The notes below the pieces were generated by a model that saw nothing but the letters and a program-made list of their open reading frames with translations, did not search any database and was not told the origin of the DNA. This document shows, in pieces, positions 30,423-41,018 of a stretch of DNA of 64,000 nt. Source of the DNA: Cedecea neteri (GTDB lineage Bacteria > Pseudomonadota > Gammaproteobacteria > Enterobacterales > Enterobacteriaceae); the NCBI RefSeq assembly GCF_000757825.1, contig NZ_CP009451.1:2542001-2606000 (forward strand), written 5' to 3'. The position numbers and the translations under genes were made by a program. Position 1 is the first letter of the stretch. Each line of letters opens with the position of its first letter.

Positions 30423-31715
30423 ATGCTTGATAGCTCAATTCTTTCTCAACATTGCAGCAAGAGAAAAGATGTCTTCTTCCGCGTAGTAGACGGCCTGTTT
30501 TTTGCGGGATGTCTGCTATCATTAGTGATGGCGCTAATCAATCCGGATCAGGCAATTAAGGTCTTCATTTTCAGTGCCGTACTTTCACTGCCTCTGATTT
30601 TCAATAATTATAATAACCTATTAAAAAATAAAAGCTTATGGCTTTTACCTCTTGCGCTTATTGCATTTGGGCTGATGCAAGTCATTTGGGTTGCGATCTT
30701 TAAACAACATAATTCTCCCTTCACTGCAGCCTATCGCTCTTACCAAAATGGCGGTAAAAATTTAATTTTTGCCGCCTTGATGATTACAGCAATTTGCTCG
30801 CAACAGACAATCTCCTCAGGCAAAAGCCGGATTGCACGATACGTAACCATCGCAACGGGGTTAGGACTCTATTGCTGGGCAGGGTATCAGCTTTATGCAA
30901 CAAGCGGTGCTAACCCTCTCGCCTATAGAGTAACTCTAGGCCTGGAGTTCGCAACAGGCACGGCGTATGCCCTGACTTTTATTGCGCTTCTGGCCTCTCA
31001 GGCAATTCTTAACCTGCGTGGTATTTGGGTTATTCCTTTTTATTTCATACATTTTGCATTATCCACTTTGGCCATTGTTTCAACACAAACAAGAGCGGCC
31101 ATTTTGGTCTATCCGGTGCTGTGCATTGTCTTGTTGCTGCTGAATTACCGCCACAACCGCAAAGTATTATTTGGGTCTTTAGCAGGCTTTATTATCCTGA
31201 GTCTGGCAGCGCTAATTCCACTGAAACCAGTCCTGGAACAACGCTATATTGAATTTAAAAGTGATATTACTGCTTATCAGAGCGATAACAGTAACTCGTC
31301 TATTGGAGCAAGATTCGCGATGCAAAAAGCGGGTCTGGAAACAGGAAAGCTCAAGCTATGGGGTGAATCACTTGAACAACGAAGTGCGGTCTTAACCGAG
31401 TTGGAAAAAAGCGATCCCTCATTAAGCGGTGCGTTGTTTTTTTCCAACATTCATCTCCATAACGAAGTGATGGATACCTTTTCGTTGAAAGGCGTTACAG
31501 GAGTGATATTGCTGCTCATTTTATATACATCAGCTGTCTATATCTCTCTTAAACAGAAAAATATACTGATGCTAGTCGTAGCTGGTGCAATCATTGCTTA
31601 TGGTTTAAGCGATATGGTGCTGTACTCGAAAGCGGAATCATTAATCAGTATGTTGGCCCTTTGCTTTGCCTTCATTTTGTTTCCTGGCACAATGAGAGAG
31701 CAGTCCCATGAATGA
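30423..31715 (+). CDS. waaL: O-antigen ligase WaaL
   Basis: Polytopic inner-membrane enzyme that moves undecaprenyl-linked O-antigen onto the finished lipid A-core at the periplasmic face. 430 residues with about 12 hydrophobic segments. Conserved catalytic positions are visible: Arg224 in STQTRAAI and the periplasmic-loop signature HLHNEVMDTFSLKG (His344, His346). WaaL proteins are highly variable, so the exact acceptor cannot be read. A+T-rich. Overlaps the next gene by eight bases. Confidence 0.88.
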   Translation: MLDSSILSQHCSKRKDVFFRVVDGLFFAGCLLSLVMALINPDQAIKVFIFSAVLSLPLIFNNYNNLLKNKSLWLLPLALIAFGLMQVIWVAIFKQHNSPFTAAYRSYQNGGKNLIFAALMITAICSQQTISSGKSRIARYVTIATGLGLYCWAGYQLYATSGANPLAYRVTLGLEFATGTAYALTFIALLASQAILNLRGIWVIPFYFIHFALSTLAIVSTQTRAAILVYPVLCIVLLLLNYRHNRKVLFGSLAGFIILSLAALIPLKPVLEQRYIEFKSDITAYQSDNSNSSIGARFAMQKAGLETGKLKLWGESLEQRSAVLTELEKSDPSLSGALFFSNIHLHNEVMDTFSLKGVTGVILLLILYTSAVYISLKQKNILMLVVAGAIIAYGLSDMVLYSKAESLISMLALCFAFILFPGTMREQSHE

Positions 31716-32718
31716 TAGAAACGATTACCTTCTTAGCATTATTATCCCGACATACAATAATGCAGAATTTATCATCTCGACACTGTCATCACTGCAACAG
31801 GGGCTCACAGATGAAGTTGAAATTATCATTATCAATGACGGCTCAACCGACAACACTGATGAAAAAATAGCCAACTTTTATCAATTAAGACCCTGCAATA
31901 ACGTAAAAATTATCCATCAGGCTAATCAGGGAGTTGCCATTGCCAGGAACCGTGGGCTAGACATTGCCACAGGTATTCACATCGCATTTGTTGATAGTGA
32001 CGATATTATCAGCCCCGACTACTTCACTCTTTTGCTACCGATCCTGCGTGAACAACGTTATGACATCGTAGAATTTAGTTTAACTCGTGACGAAGAAAAA
32101 CTGCATACTGCACAACATAGCAGCAACGAGAAAATTGCACGAAGTGAACTCATTTTGCAGGATGCCCGGTATTTACCGTTGATACCGACGTTCAGCGCTG
32201 CACAATGGCATCTGGTCACCAAAATATTTCATCGGGATCTTCTTGGCAGCGACCGATTTGAAGCAAATCGCCGCTATGAAGACATTATCTTTAGCCCATT
32301 TCAGTACTTTAAATGCCGTCGAATTTTAAAGCTTGACGCCAACCTCTATTATTATCGGATAAACAGCCAAAGCATCACTGAAAATCTACGAGAGAGTGAC
32401 GCTCAGCACATATTTTTTGCCATGAGAAAAATGTGTGACTATATAAAAGGCAATCCAGAAAAACGCTCGGTAGCAACACTAATGATTGTTAACTGTTTCC
32501 TTGAAGGGCGCAAAATTGTACGCAAAAAGAAAGGCTACTATGCCTATGATGAGCAAATGTTAAGCGATATAAAAACAGCACTACAGTATTGCGACGAAAG
32601 CGTTATGAACAAAAAAATCATCTATAAAATGCGACATCCTTGGGTAGATACATTTATCTCTTCTACTCGTAACCAGGTATTGAAGCTTTGCAAGAAAAAG
32701 ATCAACAAGGAACGTTAA
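31708..32718 (+). CDS. GT2-family LPS core glycosyltransferase
   Basis: Predicted cytoplasmic sugar transferase acting on the outer core. 336 residues; GT-A fold with SIIIPTYNNAEFI, IIINDGSTDNTDE and the DxD-type metal motif FVDSDDII. It most resembles the WaaV/WaaH(YibD)-like branch of GT2 core enzymes, but donor and linkage cannot be assigned. Translationally coupled to waaL by an eight-base overlap and followed by waaQ after one base. A+T-rich with a basic C-terminal tail (KKKINKER) suited to membrane association. Confidence 0.8.
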   Translation: MNDRNDYLLSIIIPTYNNAEFIISTLSSLQQGLTDEVEIIIINDGSTDNTDEKIANFYQLRPCNNVKIIHQANQGVAIARNRGLDIATGIHIAFVDSDDIISPDYFTLLLPILREQRYDIVEFSLTRDEEKLHTAQHSSNEKIARSELILQDARYLPLIPTFSAAQWHLVTKIFHRDLLGSDRFEANRRYEDIIFSPFQYFKCRRILKLDANLYYYRINSQSITENLRESDAQHIFFAMRKMCDYIKGNPEKRSVATLMIVNCFLEGRKIVRKKKGYYAYDEQMLSDIKTALQYCDESVMNKKIIYKMRHPWVDTFISSTRNQVLKLCKKKINKER

Positions 32719-32719
32719 G

Positions 32720-33775
32720 ATGGCTCAACAACATATAGATCGCATCTTAATTTGTAAGCTTAAATTCTATGGTGATGTATTACTCATTACTCCAATCATA
32801 GCAAGTCTACAGGCTCGCTATCCTCAGGCTAAAATTGACGTATTGCTGTATAAAGATACAAAAGCAATTCTCGCGGCAGATGACCGAATTAATCAATTTT
32901 ATCTGGTCGAAAAGAAGCTCGGACTGCTCGACACAATTAAAAACTATCTCACCCTACGACGTGAGCTGAAAAAAAATCGCTATGATCTGATTGTGAACCT
33001 GACCGAACAGTGGCCCATTGGCGTGCTAGTGGCATCATTAGGGCGGCCTTCTATTGCATTTCAACGTGAGAAACAGCTGTGGAATAAGCTCTTTAGCCGG
33101 GTAGTCCCTATGACAGGAACTCACATCGTTGAGCAAAACCTGTCTCTGCTGAAGGGTATCGACTTTAACGATACTGACCTTACGCCACGGATGCAGCTAA
33201 ATTATCGGCAAAGTGACTTTCAGGCGTTATGTTCCCGGGATCCAGAGCTCACCTTACAACCTTATGTGGTTATTCAGCCCACAGCACGGCAGTCGTTTAA
33301 GTGCTGGGATGAGGATAAGTTCGCTGAGGTTATTAATCACCTGCATAGTCAGGGATTGAAGGTCTATTTAACCTGCGGGCCAGCAGCCAGTGAACAGGAA
33401 GAGGTAAAGCGTATTGCCAGCCTGTGCGATATTTCTCCAGACATCCGTTTTGCAGGGAAAACATCATTCCTGCAGCTTGCCGCGCTACTCGACCACGCAA
33501 TCCTATATATCGGCGTTGATTCCGCCCCAATGCACATGGCTGCTGCATTAAATAAACCTCAAGTATGCCTGTTTGGTGCAACTAACTATCAGCAATGGCG
33601 ACCATGGTCAGATAAAGCGACGCTGATTTGGGCGGGAAATTATCACCCTATGCCCGAAAGAAAAGATTTGGATCGTTCGCAGAAGTATCTTTCCTGGATC
33701 CCAGCTCAGGCCGTCATTGACGCTATCGATACCACGTTGAAAAATACGGTAACACAAGACAATGAGAAAAAATAA
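32720..33775 (+). CDS. waaQ: LPS heptosyltransferase III WaaQ
   Basis: GT9 enzyme that attaches the branch heptose III to heptose II. 351 residues; ILICKLKFYGDVLLITPII, VIQPTARQSFKCWDEDKFAE and GVDSAPMHMAAALNKPQ match the WaaQ subgroup closely rather than WaaC or WaaF. In E. coli and Salmonella waaQ is the first gene of the opposite-strand waaQGP operon; here it sits in the hldD-waaFCL transcript and waaG leads the other operon. Adjacent genes are spaced 0-1 bp. Confidence 0.88.
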   Translation: MAQQHIDRILICKLKFYGDVLLITPIIASLQARYPQAKIDVLLYKDTKAILAADDRINQFYLVEKKLGLLDTIKNYLTLRRELKKNRYDLIVNLTEQWPIGVLVASLGRPSIAFQREKQLWNKLFSRVVPMTGTHIVEQNLSLLKGIDFNDTDLTPRMQLNYRQSDFQALCSRDPELTLQPYVVIQPTARQSFKCWDEDKFAEVINHLHSQGLKVYLTCGPAASEQEEVKRIASLCDISPDIRFAGKTSFLQLAALLDHAILYIGVDSAPMHMAAALNKPQVCLFGATNYQQWRPWSDKATLIWAGNYHPMPERKDLDRSQKYLSWIPAQAVIDAIDTTLKNTVTQDNEKK

Positions 33776-34717
33776 ATGGCTAATAACTCAGTAATCAATG
33801 TCGCCTGGTGCACGGATGCCAATTATCTGGAGTATGTAGCCACCTCGATGATATCCGTTTTGATGAATAACACTCATCAATCACTGGCCTTTTATGTTTT
33901 TGTTTATGATGTCAGCGATGATGAAATCGAAAAGCTAAAATCGATTAATACATGTATTCATGTGCAAAAAATTGAAAAATCAGATATAGAAAAATACAGT
34001 GATAATCTAAAAATAAAACACCTGAATCGCTCTATTTATATGCGACTTGCAGTTCCGCGTCTTTTACGTGATAACGTTGAAAACTTGATTTATCTTGATG
34101 CCGATACGCTTTGTTTTGATAGTATAAGTTCAATAAGTGAAGTTAATATTAGTGACGTTATCTGCGCGGTAAGTCATGACGCTTTAACTATTGATGAAAA
34201 CAAAAATGCACAACGCCTGGGCTTAAAAAACACACATTACTTCAACTCAGGATTCCTTTATATCAATGTGAAAAACTGGATCCAGCATGATATAGAAAAC
34301 AAGGCAAATACATTGCTGCAGGAAAAGGGAAACAGCCTACCTTATCCTGATCAGGATGCCTTAAATATTGTCATTGATGGCAACGTGAGATTCATAGATA
34401 ATAAATGGAATTTTTTATTTAACTGGTTTACCGACGAGCAAAAAGAAACGTTTTTCTATCATAAAAACCTGACACCTAAAATCATGCATTTCACTGGGGG
34501 CAGGAAACCATGGTATAAAGAGCACGCTGGGCTAGCACAACAGCTTTATGTTTTTTACCATCATTTCACCCCATGGCGTGATTCTCCTTTGCGCTCCTAC
34601 AAGCCTCGTATGCGGCCAACAGATTATAGAGTCTATGCGCGACAAAATGCCAAAAAGGGTCATTACTTTATTGCCATTGGTTGGTATTTGAAATACATCA
34701 AAAGCAAATTCCATTAA
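33776..34717 (+). CDS. GT8-family LPS glycosyltransferase (plus-strand copy)
   Basis: Retaining glycosyltransferase (LgtC/WaaI-type GT-A fold), 313 residues. Metal motif LIYLDADTLCFD, then YFNSGFLYINVKNW and YPDQDALNIV, and the C-terminal KIMHFTGGRKPWYKEH. It differs from the two minus-strand GT8 genes: it lacks their N-terminal extension and their HYxGVTKPWH form of the C-terminal motif, so it is probably a different linkage. The ATG directly follows the waaQ stop. Very A+T-rich. Last gene of the plus-strand waa transcript. Confidence 0.82.
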   Translation: MANNSVINVAWCTDANYLEYVATSMISVLMNNTHQSLAFYVFVYDVSDDEIEKLKSINTCIHVQKIEKSDIEKYSDNLKIKHLNRSIYMRLAVPRLLRDNVENLIYLDADTLCFDSISSISEVNISDVICAVSHDALTIDENKNAQRLGLKNTHYFNSGFLYINVKNWIQHDIENKANTLLQEKGNSLPYPDQDALNIVIDGNVRFIDNKWNFLFNWFTDEQKETFFYHKNLTPKIMHFTGGRKPWYKEHAGLAQQLYVFYHHFTPWRDSPLRSYKPRMRPTDYRVYARQNAKKGHYFIAIGWYLKYIKSKFH

Positions 34718-34742
34718 AAAAGCTCCCTCTGGGAGCTTTTTT
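34716..34742. terminator. Bidirectional terminator between the two waa operons
   Basis: Symmetrical stem AAAAAAGCTCCC/GGGAGCTTTTTT around TCT. It overlaps the stop codon of the plus-strand GT8 gene and lies 35 bp beyond the minus-strand one, so it ends both converging transcripts. Confidence 0.93.
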
Positions 34743-34777
34743 ATCATTACGGTAAAACAATCTATTATAACAGGGCA

Positions 34778-35791
34778 TTACTTACTTTTAAGCTTCGCTA
34801 TTAGATAACCAACATAACTAACAATAGACTTCAGGGTTTTTCCTTGAAGTCTTTCATGCCGTGATTTCTTCTTGAATTGCTTAGGTGTTATTGCCCCAAG
34901 TAACGGCACATCTGACCACGGAGAAGCTTTATAAGCGACGCCAAAATATTGTGCTGATGGATAAACTGCCCAGGAGTGCCATGGTTTTGTCACGCCGATA
35001 TAATGAATAAGGATAGTCTCATCAGTAATGAACTCTTTATATTTCTCCAGGTCCTTACTTTTTAACTCTTGCTTCATACCATAAATAGCATCATAAATAC
35101 GTGGTAAGAACATTACCTTATTCAGGAACATAATATTTAATACATCCTGATCGAAGAAAGCAAAACTTTTATTTTTATCCATTAACATATTGAAAGCAGT
35201 ACTTAAGAAACTCTGTGCTTTCCATGCTTTTAGGTTGGCATAAATTACGCCGGCATTGAAGTAATCACTTTCAAACTGTGGCGTATTCAATCTCTGAGCG
35301 GCATATTCACGACTAGAATCAATATCAAGGATTACCGCAGCAACACGATCTCCAAAATCAATATCACACAACTTATGCAACGACCCTTTGCATATCACAT
35401 CAGCATCAATATAAAGAAGTGAGTCAATTTCATCACTTAAATATTCAAATGCTATGAAACGAAAATAGGTTGCATGCGACCAGGCGTTGCCACAAGGTAA
35501 GACCTTTAGCCCTTCGGAATCCATAACATATACAGTAATTATGGTATGATATTGCTGAACAAGGCGCTGTAAACGCACTTTATAATCTTCATCAATAGAA
35601 TCAGTAAAAAGATGAAAATGAATGGGGGTGTCACGATTGTTCATCAGCACAGATGTTAATGAAATAGCGGCACCGAACATAAAGTTTTTATCAACACCCC
35701 AGGCAATATTCAGGGCCGGACCCTGATAAGATTCCGGGGTTGAGGAATAAACCAATTTTTCCTTAATTGCCTGGCGACAGTCGAAATTCAT
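34778..35791 (-). CDS. GT8-family LPS glycosyltransferase (WaaJ/WaaR-like)
   Basis: Predicted alpha-glucosyl/galactosyltransferase of the outer core. 337 residues from the ATG; LNIAWGVDKNFMFG, metal motif LLYIDADVICKG, YFNAGVIYANLKAW, FFDQDVLNIMF, and the GT8 C-terminal domain starting HYIGVTKPWHSWA. AAGG eight bases before this ATG supports the start. However, a TTG at 35824 is in frame, and the 11 extra residues (IDINKVK) align with the N-terminus of the neighbouring paralogue (LDFDKV), so translation may begin there. Downstream of its paralogue by 20-52 bp; last gene of the waaG operon. Confidence 0.83.
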   Translation of the reverse strand: MNFDCRQAIKEKLVYSSTPESYQGPALNIAWGVDKNFMFGAAISLTSVLMNNRDTPIHFHLFTDSIDEDYKVRLQRLVQQYHTIITVYVMDSEGLKVLPCGNAWSHATYFRFIAFEYLSDEIDSLLYIDADVICKGSLHKLCDIDFGDRVAAVILDIDSSREYAAQRLNTPQFESDYFNAGVIYANLKAWKAQSFLSTAFNMLMDKNKSFAFFDQDVLNIMFLNKVMFLPRIYDAIYGMKQELKSKDLEKYKEFITDETILIHYIGVTKPWHSWAVYPSAQYFGVAYKASPWSDVPLLGAITPKQFKKKSRHERLQGKTLKSIVSYVGYLIAKLKSK

Positions 35792-35843
35792 TATTTTCAC
35801 CTTATTTATATCAATACCAGTCAAAAATTTTCATTTGCAGTGT

Positions 35844-36860
35844 TTAATCCTGCGAATTACACAGCTTATATTTTATATACATAATATGACTCAGAACAGA
35901 GCTAATATGCTTTCCCTGAACCTTTTCATGGCGCGACTTTCTTTTGTACAACTTTGCCGCATTCGCATTTAACAACGGTTTTTCGTTCCAGGGAGATTTT
36001 TTATATGCATGCATAAAGAAATCTGCCGCCGGGTAGTTAGCCCAACAATGCCATGGCTTAGTCACACCAACATAGTGAATAAGTATTGTCTGTTTAGAAA
36101 TATAATGCTTATATTCATCAATGCTTTTGTTAACTAATTCCTGATCCACCCCATAAATGCAATTAAAATCTCGACGTAATGAGATGACATTACCTACAAA
36201 TAGAATATTAAGAACATCCTGGTCAAAATAAAGCAAACCCGCTTGTCTCTCAAATAAAATGGCAAAGGCTTTAGACAACAGCCCCTGCTCGCGCCAGACA
36301 ATCAGGTTGGCAAACACAACGCCGGAATTAAAGTAACCATCTGACAGGGCCGGTATTCCTAAGCGTTCACCCGACTTAAGGCGAACTTCATCAATATCAT
36401 GGATAACCGCTGCATATTCGCCGTTAAACTTAATCTCAGATAGCTCAAGAAGAGAACCTTTACAAACAACGTCCGCATCAAGATAGAGCACCGAATCCAA
36501 CTCGGCACTCAAGTATTCGAAGGCAAAATAGCGATAGTACATGGCATAAGTCCATGCCTTGGTACTTGGGAGCTTACGAAACTCCTGGTTATTAAATAAA
36601 AATACAGTAACCGAAGTGCCGTATGTTTTAGCAAGAGACTCTATGTGCGAAAGATACTCATCATCAACATAATCAGTAACAATGTAGAAACTGATATCGA
36701 TATCCGGATTATTGATCAATACGGATGTCATTGAGATGCCTGAACCAAACAAAAAATTACGATCAACACCGTATGCAATATTTAACTTATTGTCTTTTGC
36801 ATGCTCAGAGTGATCGAATGTTATCTTCTTAAGCACCACTTTATCGAAATCAAGTTCCAT
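35844..36860 (-). CDS. GT8-family LPS glycosyltransferase (WaaI/WaaO-like)
   Basis: Paralogue of the next gene downstream. 338 residues, the length usual for WaaO/WaaI; LNIAYGVDRNFLFGSG, metal motif VLYLDADVVCKG, YFNSGVVFANLIVW, YFDQDVLNILF and HYVGVTKPWHCWANYP. It would add the second hexose to the glucose placed by WaaG. An ATG 15 bases upstream (36875) lies too close to its AAGG; the chosen ATG of MELDFDKV is better spaced. The hexose and acceptor cannot be read from sequence. Confidence 0.84.
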   Translation of the reverse strand: MELDFDKVVLKKITFDHSEHAKDNKLNIAYGVDRNFLFGSGISMTSVLINNPDIDISFYIVTDYVDDEYLSHIESLAKTYGTSVTVFLFNNQEFRKLPSTKAWTYAMYYRYFAFEYLSAELDSVLYLDADVVCKGSLLELSEIKFNGEYAAVIHDIDEVRLKSGERLGIPALSDGYFNSGVVFANLIVWREQGLLSKAFAILFERQAGLLYFDQDVLNILFVGNVISLRRDFNCIYGVDQELVNKSIDEYKHYISKQTILIHYVGVTKPWHCWANYPAADFFMHAYKKSPWNEKPLLNANAAKLYKRKSRHEKVQGKHISSVLSHIMYIKYKLCNSQD

Positions 36861-36903
36861 TCTTTCTTGCCTCATACCTTACAGGGCTTTTACTTTTAAT
36901 TAA

Positions 36904-37701
36904 TTATAATGACTTTCTTACCGTTCTTTTCTGTATCTTTTGTGCTTTAACGCCTGCAGTGGCAAACAAAGCTGACTCATTCTTGATGATGTCGCGTAAT
37001 GGCACAGAAAAATAAATGCTCAGAAATCGGTAAATGTCGCGAGAAGTTAACCCAATGTGCAAAGATGAAAAATAAAGGCCGATGAGGTCTTTGTCTCGCC
37101 AACGTCGAGGTACGGCGGGACGAATTTGAGCCCGGTGTAAATCAATCACCGATATCTTGAATGGTTTTTTTGGGGACTCAAACGGTAAATGCAAAAGGAA
37201 GTGGCATATGTAGCAATCCCGATGATTTACGCCGCCACGGTGCATATCTCTAACCATCCCGGCCACGCGTTGGATAATTGCGCGTTTCACGCTAACTTCG
37301 GGTGGCCTGGCGGCCCAATCTGCACAATAGTCTTCAAGACTCACGGTTGGGGACAGGTCTTCGGTAATAATAAAAGAGGTTCGTTCTAAAGGATTCAGCC
37401 CCTTTTGTCCAAACGCAACGCCCTTCATCGTGTCGACGCCAAGCGCCTTGAGCCGATGAATAGCAAACCATTCTCTGTCTGCACCCAGCACCGGCATACG
37501 TAATGAAGCCAGGTTTTTTACTACTTCTTTTAACGTTGTGCCACGATGATACTTCAGAAAATAGCCTTTACCCTCCATCTCGAAACGGATAGTCCGACGA
37601 GATTCCAGGGCACGGAAGACCTCTCCCTCAAGCTTTATAACCTCAGCAAAAGGGTCTTTTCCGCGCCATTGCGTAGCAAACGGCTCTTTAAGCTCAATCA
37701 T
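36904..37701 (-). CDS. waaP: LPS core heptose(I) kinase WaaP
   Basis: Phosphorylates heptose I of the inner core, giving the negative charges that hold the outer membrane together through divalent cations. 265 residues as in E. coli; protein-kinase-like fold with HRD motif [10 protein letters not shown] (Asp162) and IDLHRAQ as the metal-binding motif, plus the N-terminal [15 protein letters not shown] lysine region. The start overlaps the waaG stop by eight bases. No waaY-like heptose II kinase is present in the window. Confidence 0.95.
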   Translation of the reverse strand: MIELKEPFATQWRGKDPFAEVIKLEGEVFRALESRRTIRFEMEGKGYFLKYHRGTTLKEVVKNLASLRMPVLGADREWFAIHRLKALGVDTMKGVAFGQKGLNPLERTSFIITEDLSPTVSLEDYCADWAARPPEVSVKRAIIQRVAGMVRDMHRGGVNHRDCYICHFLLHLPFESPKKPFKISVIDLHRAQIRPAVPRRWRDKDLIGLYFSSLHIGLTSRDIYRFLSIYFSVPLRDIIKNESALFATAGVKAQKIQKRTVRKSL

Positions 37702-38818
37702 GTTCACAACCTAAAATAATATCGGCCACTTTCTCAGGCAAACTGTACAGATCCTCACTGTCGGCATAATGCCGCGCATGCTCGGCCCATTGATTACGCA
37801 ACGCATCATTCTCTAATGCATTGAAAAGTGAGCGGTTCAACGTCGACTGGTTAAACGGCTCAGGAATCACCTCACCACAGCGAGCAGACTCAATATAGTG
37901 TGCATACCCGCACACTTCCGTCACCAGAACCGGTAATCCAGAAACGATAGCTTCCAGCAGAACAATCCCAGCCGCTTCCTGGACCGCAGGATGGATCAGT
38001 ATATCGGCTGCAGCCATCAGCTCGGCAACGTCATCTCTGCCTGAAAAGAACTGCACGTTATCTGCAATTCCAAGCTGCCGCGCCCTGGCTTCGAAACGGC
38101 CGGGTTTATCCTGCCCTACGACCAGAAAACGCGTTCTTTTGCGCAAGGTTTCCGGCAACACGGCTATCGCCTCCAGCGAACGAAACACGCCTTTGCGCTT
38201 AAAATCCGAGCCCACTTGTAAAACCATTAACTGCTGCGGATCGATTCCGTTCTTCTGGCGGTAAACCTGCCGGCTGTCTGCAATCTGGTTGCTGTACTTT
38301 CTGTCGGGGTAAATTCCCGGTGGCATAATATGGAAGCGATCCGATTCCGTCTGATAGTGCTTTTTGAAATCAGCAATTTGCGTTGGCGTCAGCATCAGCA
38401 GTTGAGTTTTCTTTCCCTGCTGGAATGTCGCTTTCTCAAATTGCGCATAGTGCCGATAGCGAGCGGTCAATTTGTAGAAAAAGCCCTTTTCACGCTCAAC
38501 CTTTTCGGCATAGCAGACGTCAGCTGCGTAATAAACATCGAGACCGGGCATTTTGTTGAATCCGACGACTCTATCGACCGGATGCACCTTCAGTTCATTC
38601 TCAACCCATTGATGATACTGCGCATTTTTGCCATGATTTGTACGAGCCGTCACCGGAACAAGAACGATTTCAAACTGCTCAGGATGCTCCCCTTGCCACT
38701 GTTGGGTAAACACTTTGACGTGATGCCCACGAGAAGCAACGGTTTGAGCTATACGCATAAAATCGCGCTGCAGGCCGCCGTAGGGAAAGTATTTGTATAA
38801 GCAAAAAGCAATGATCAT
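37694..38818 (-). CDS. waaG: LPS glucosyltransferase I WaaG
   Basis: GT4 enzyme adding the first outer-core glucose to heptose II. 374 residues, as in E. coli; N-terminal [20 protein letters not shown] with the conserved GG, and the UDP-binding [19 protein letters not shown]. Here it is the first gene of the minus-strand core operon, because waaQ is on the other strand. It overlaps waaP by eight bases. Confidence 0.95.
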   Translation of the reverse strand: MIIAFCLYKYFPYGGLQRDFMRIAQTVASRGHHVKVFTQQWQGEHPEQFEIVLVPVTARTNHGKNAQYHQWVENELKVHPVDRVVGFNKMPGLDVYYAADVCYAEKVEREKGFFYKLTARYRHYAQFEKATFQQGKKTQLLMLTPTQIADFKKHYQTESDRFHIMPPGIYPDRKYSNQIADSRQVYRQKNGIDPQQLMVLQVGSDFKRKGVFRSLEAIAVLPETLRKRTRFLVVGQDKPGRFEARARQLGIADNVQFFSGRDDVAELMAAADILIHPAVQEAAGIVLLEAIVSGLPVLVTEVCGYAHYIESARCGEVIPEPFNQSTLNRSLFNALENDALRNQWAEHARHYADSEDLYSLPEKVADIILGCEHD

Positions 38819-39252
38819 GTACTCATATCCGTGAGGCCTAAACCGAAGTCAGACAAACCATAGGGAAAAATCGCTCTAACCAGGTCGATGATGTCGGAAA
38901 TAAAATGCTCAATTTTCCAACATTGACGAGTCCCGAATGCCTTCCAAAACGTTGCATAGTGTAGCATTTATCAGGGGGCAATCCGATATGAATATCAATC
39001 GCACAAAGCAAAGCACAACCTATTATAAAATAAGAAAATTATCTCTATTATCTCTAGTCGTAATGCCTTACCAGCACGGTTTGCAAACCCAGAATTTACC
39101 CTCATCTATTCAATAGAAATTGAAAAAAACACCCAAGCGAATATCACCAGGAACAATCAGGGGTCATTTCAGGCAAATTCCGCAAAAGTAATGGCAAAGC
39201 TCAGGTTAAATACATAGAATCCCCAGCACATTCATAATGTCAGCCGTGTCCT
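38819..39252. other. Gene-free divergent region between waaG and waaA
   Basis: 434 bp, A+T-rich, no open frame of note on either strand. It must hold the waaG promoter (minus) and the waaA promoter (plus). On the minus strand a perfect TATAAT lies at 39022-39027 with only a poor -35 (TAATAG). I searched by eye for the ops core GGCGGTAG of RfaH/JUMPStart elements toward waaG and did not find it. E. coli has a JUMPStart in the corresponding place before waaQ. Confidence 0.6.

Positions 39253-41018
<1,766 letters not shown>

Noticed and set aside
31708..32718. Considered naming the GT2 gene waaE or waaV
   Set aside because: WaaE of Klebsiella/Serratia is shorter and differently placed; similarity to WaaV/WaaH is only at motif level, so no symbol was given.
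38961..38985. JUMPStart-like string on the plus strand (GTAGCATTTATCAGGGGGCA) upstream of waaA
   Set aside because: It resembles GTAGCTGTTAAGCCAGGGGC, but the ops part is wrong (GGCAATCC, not GGCGGTAG) and it points toward waaA, not the long operon. Probably chance.
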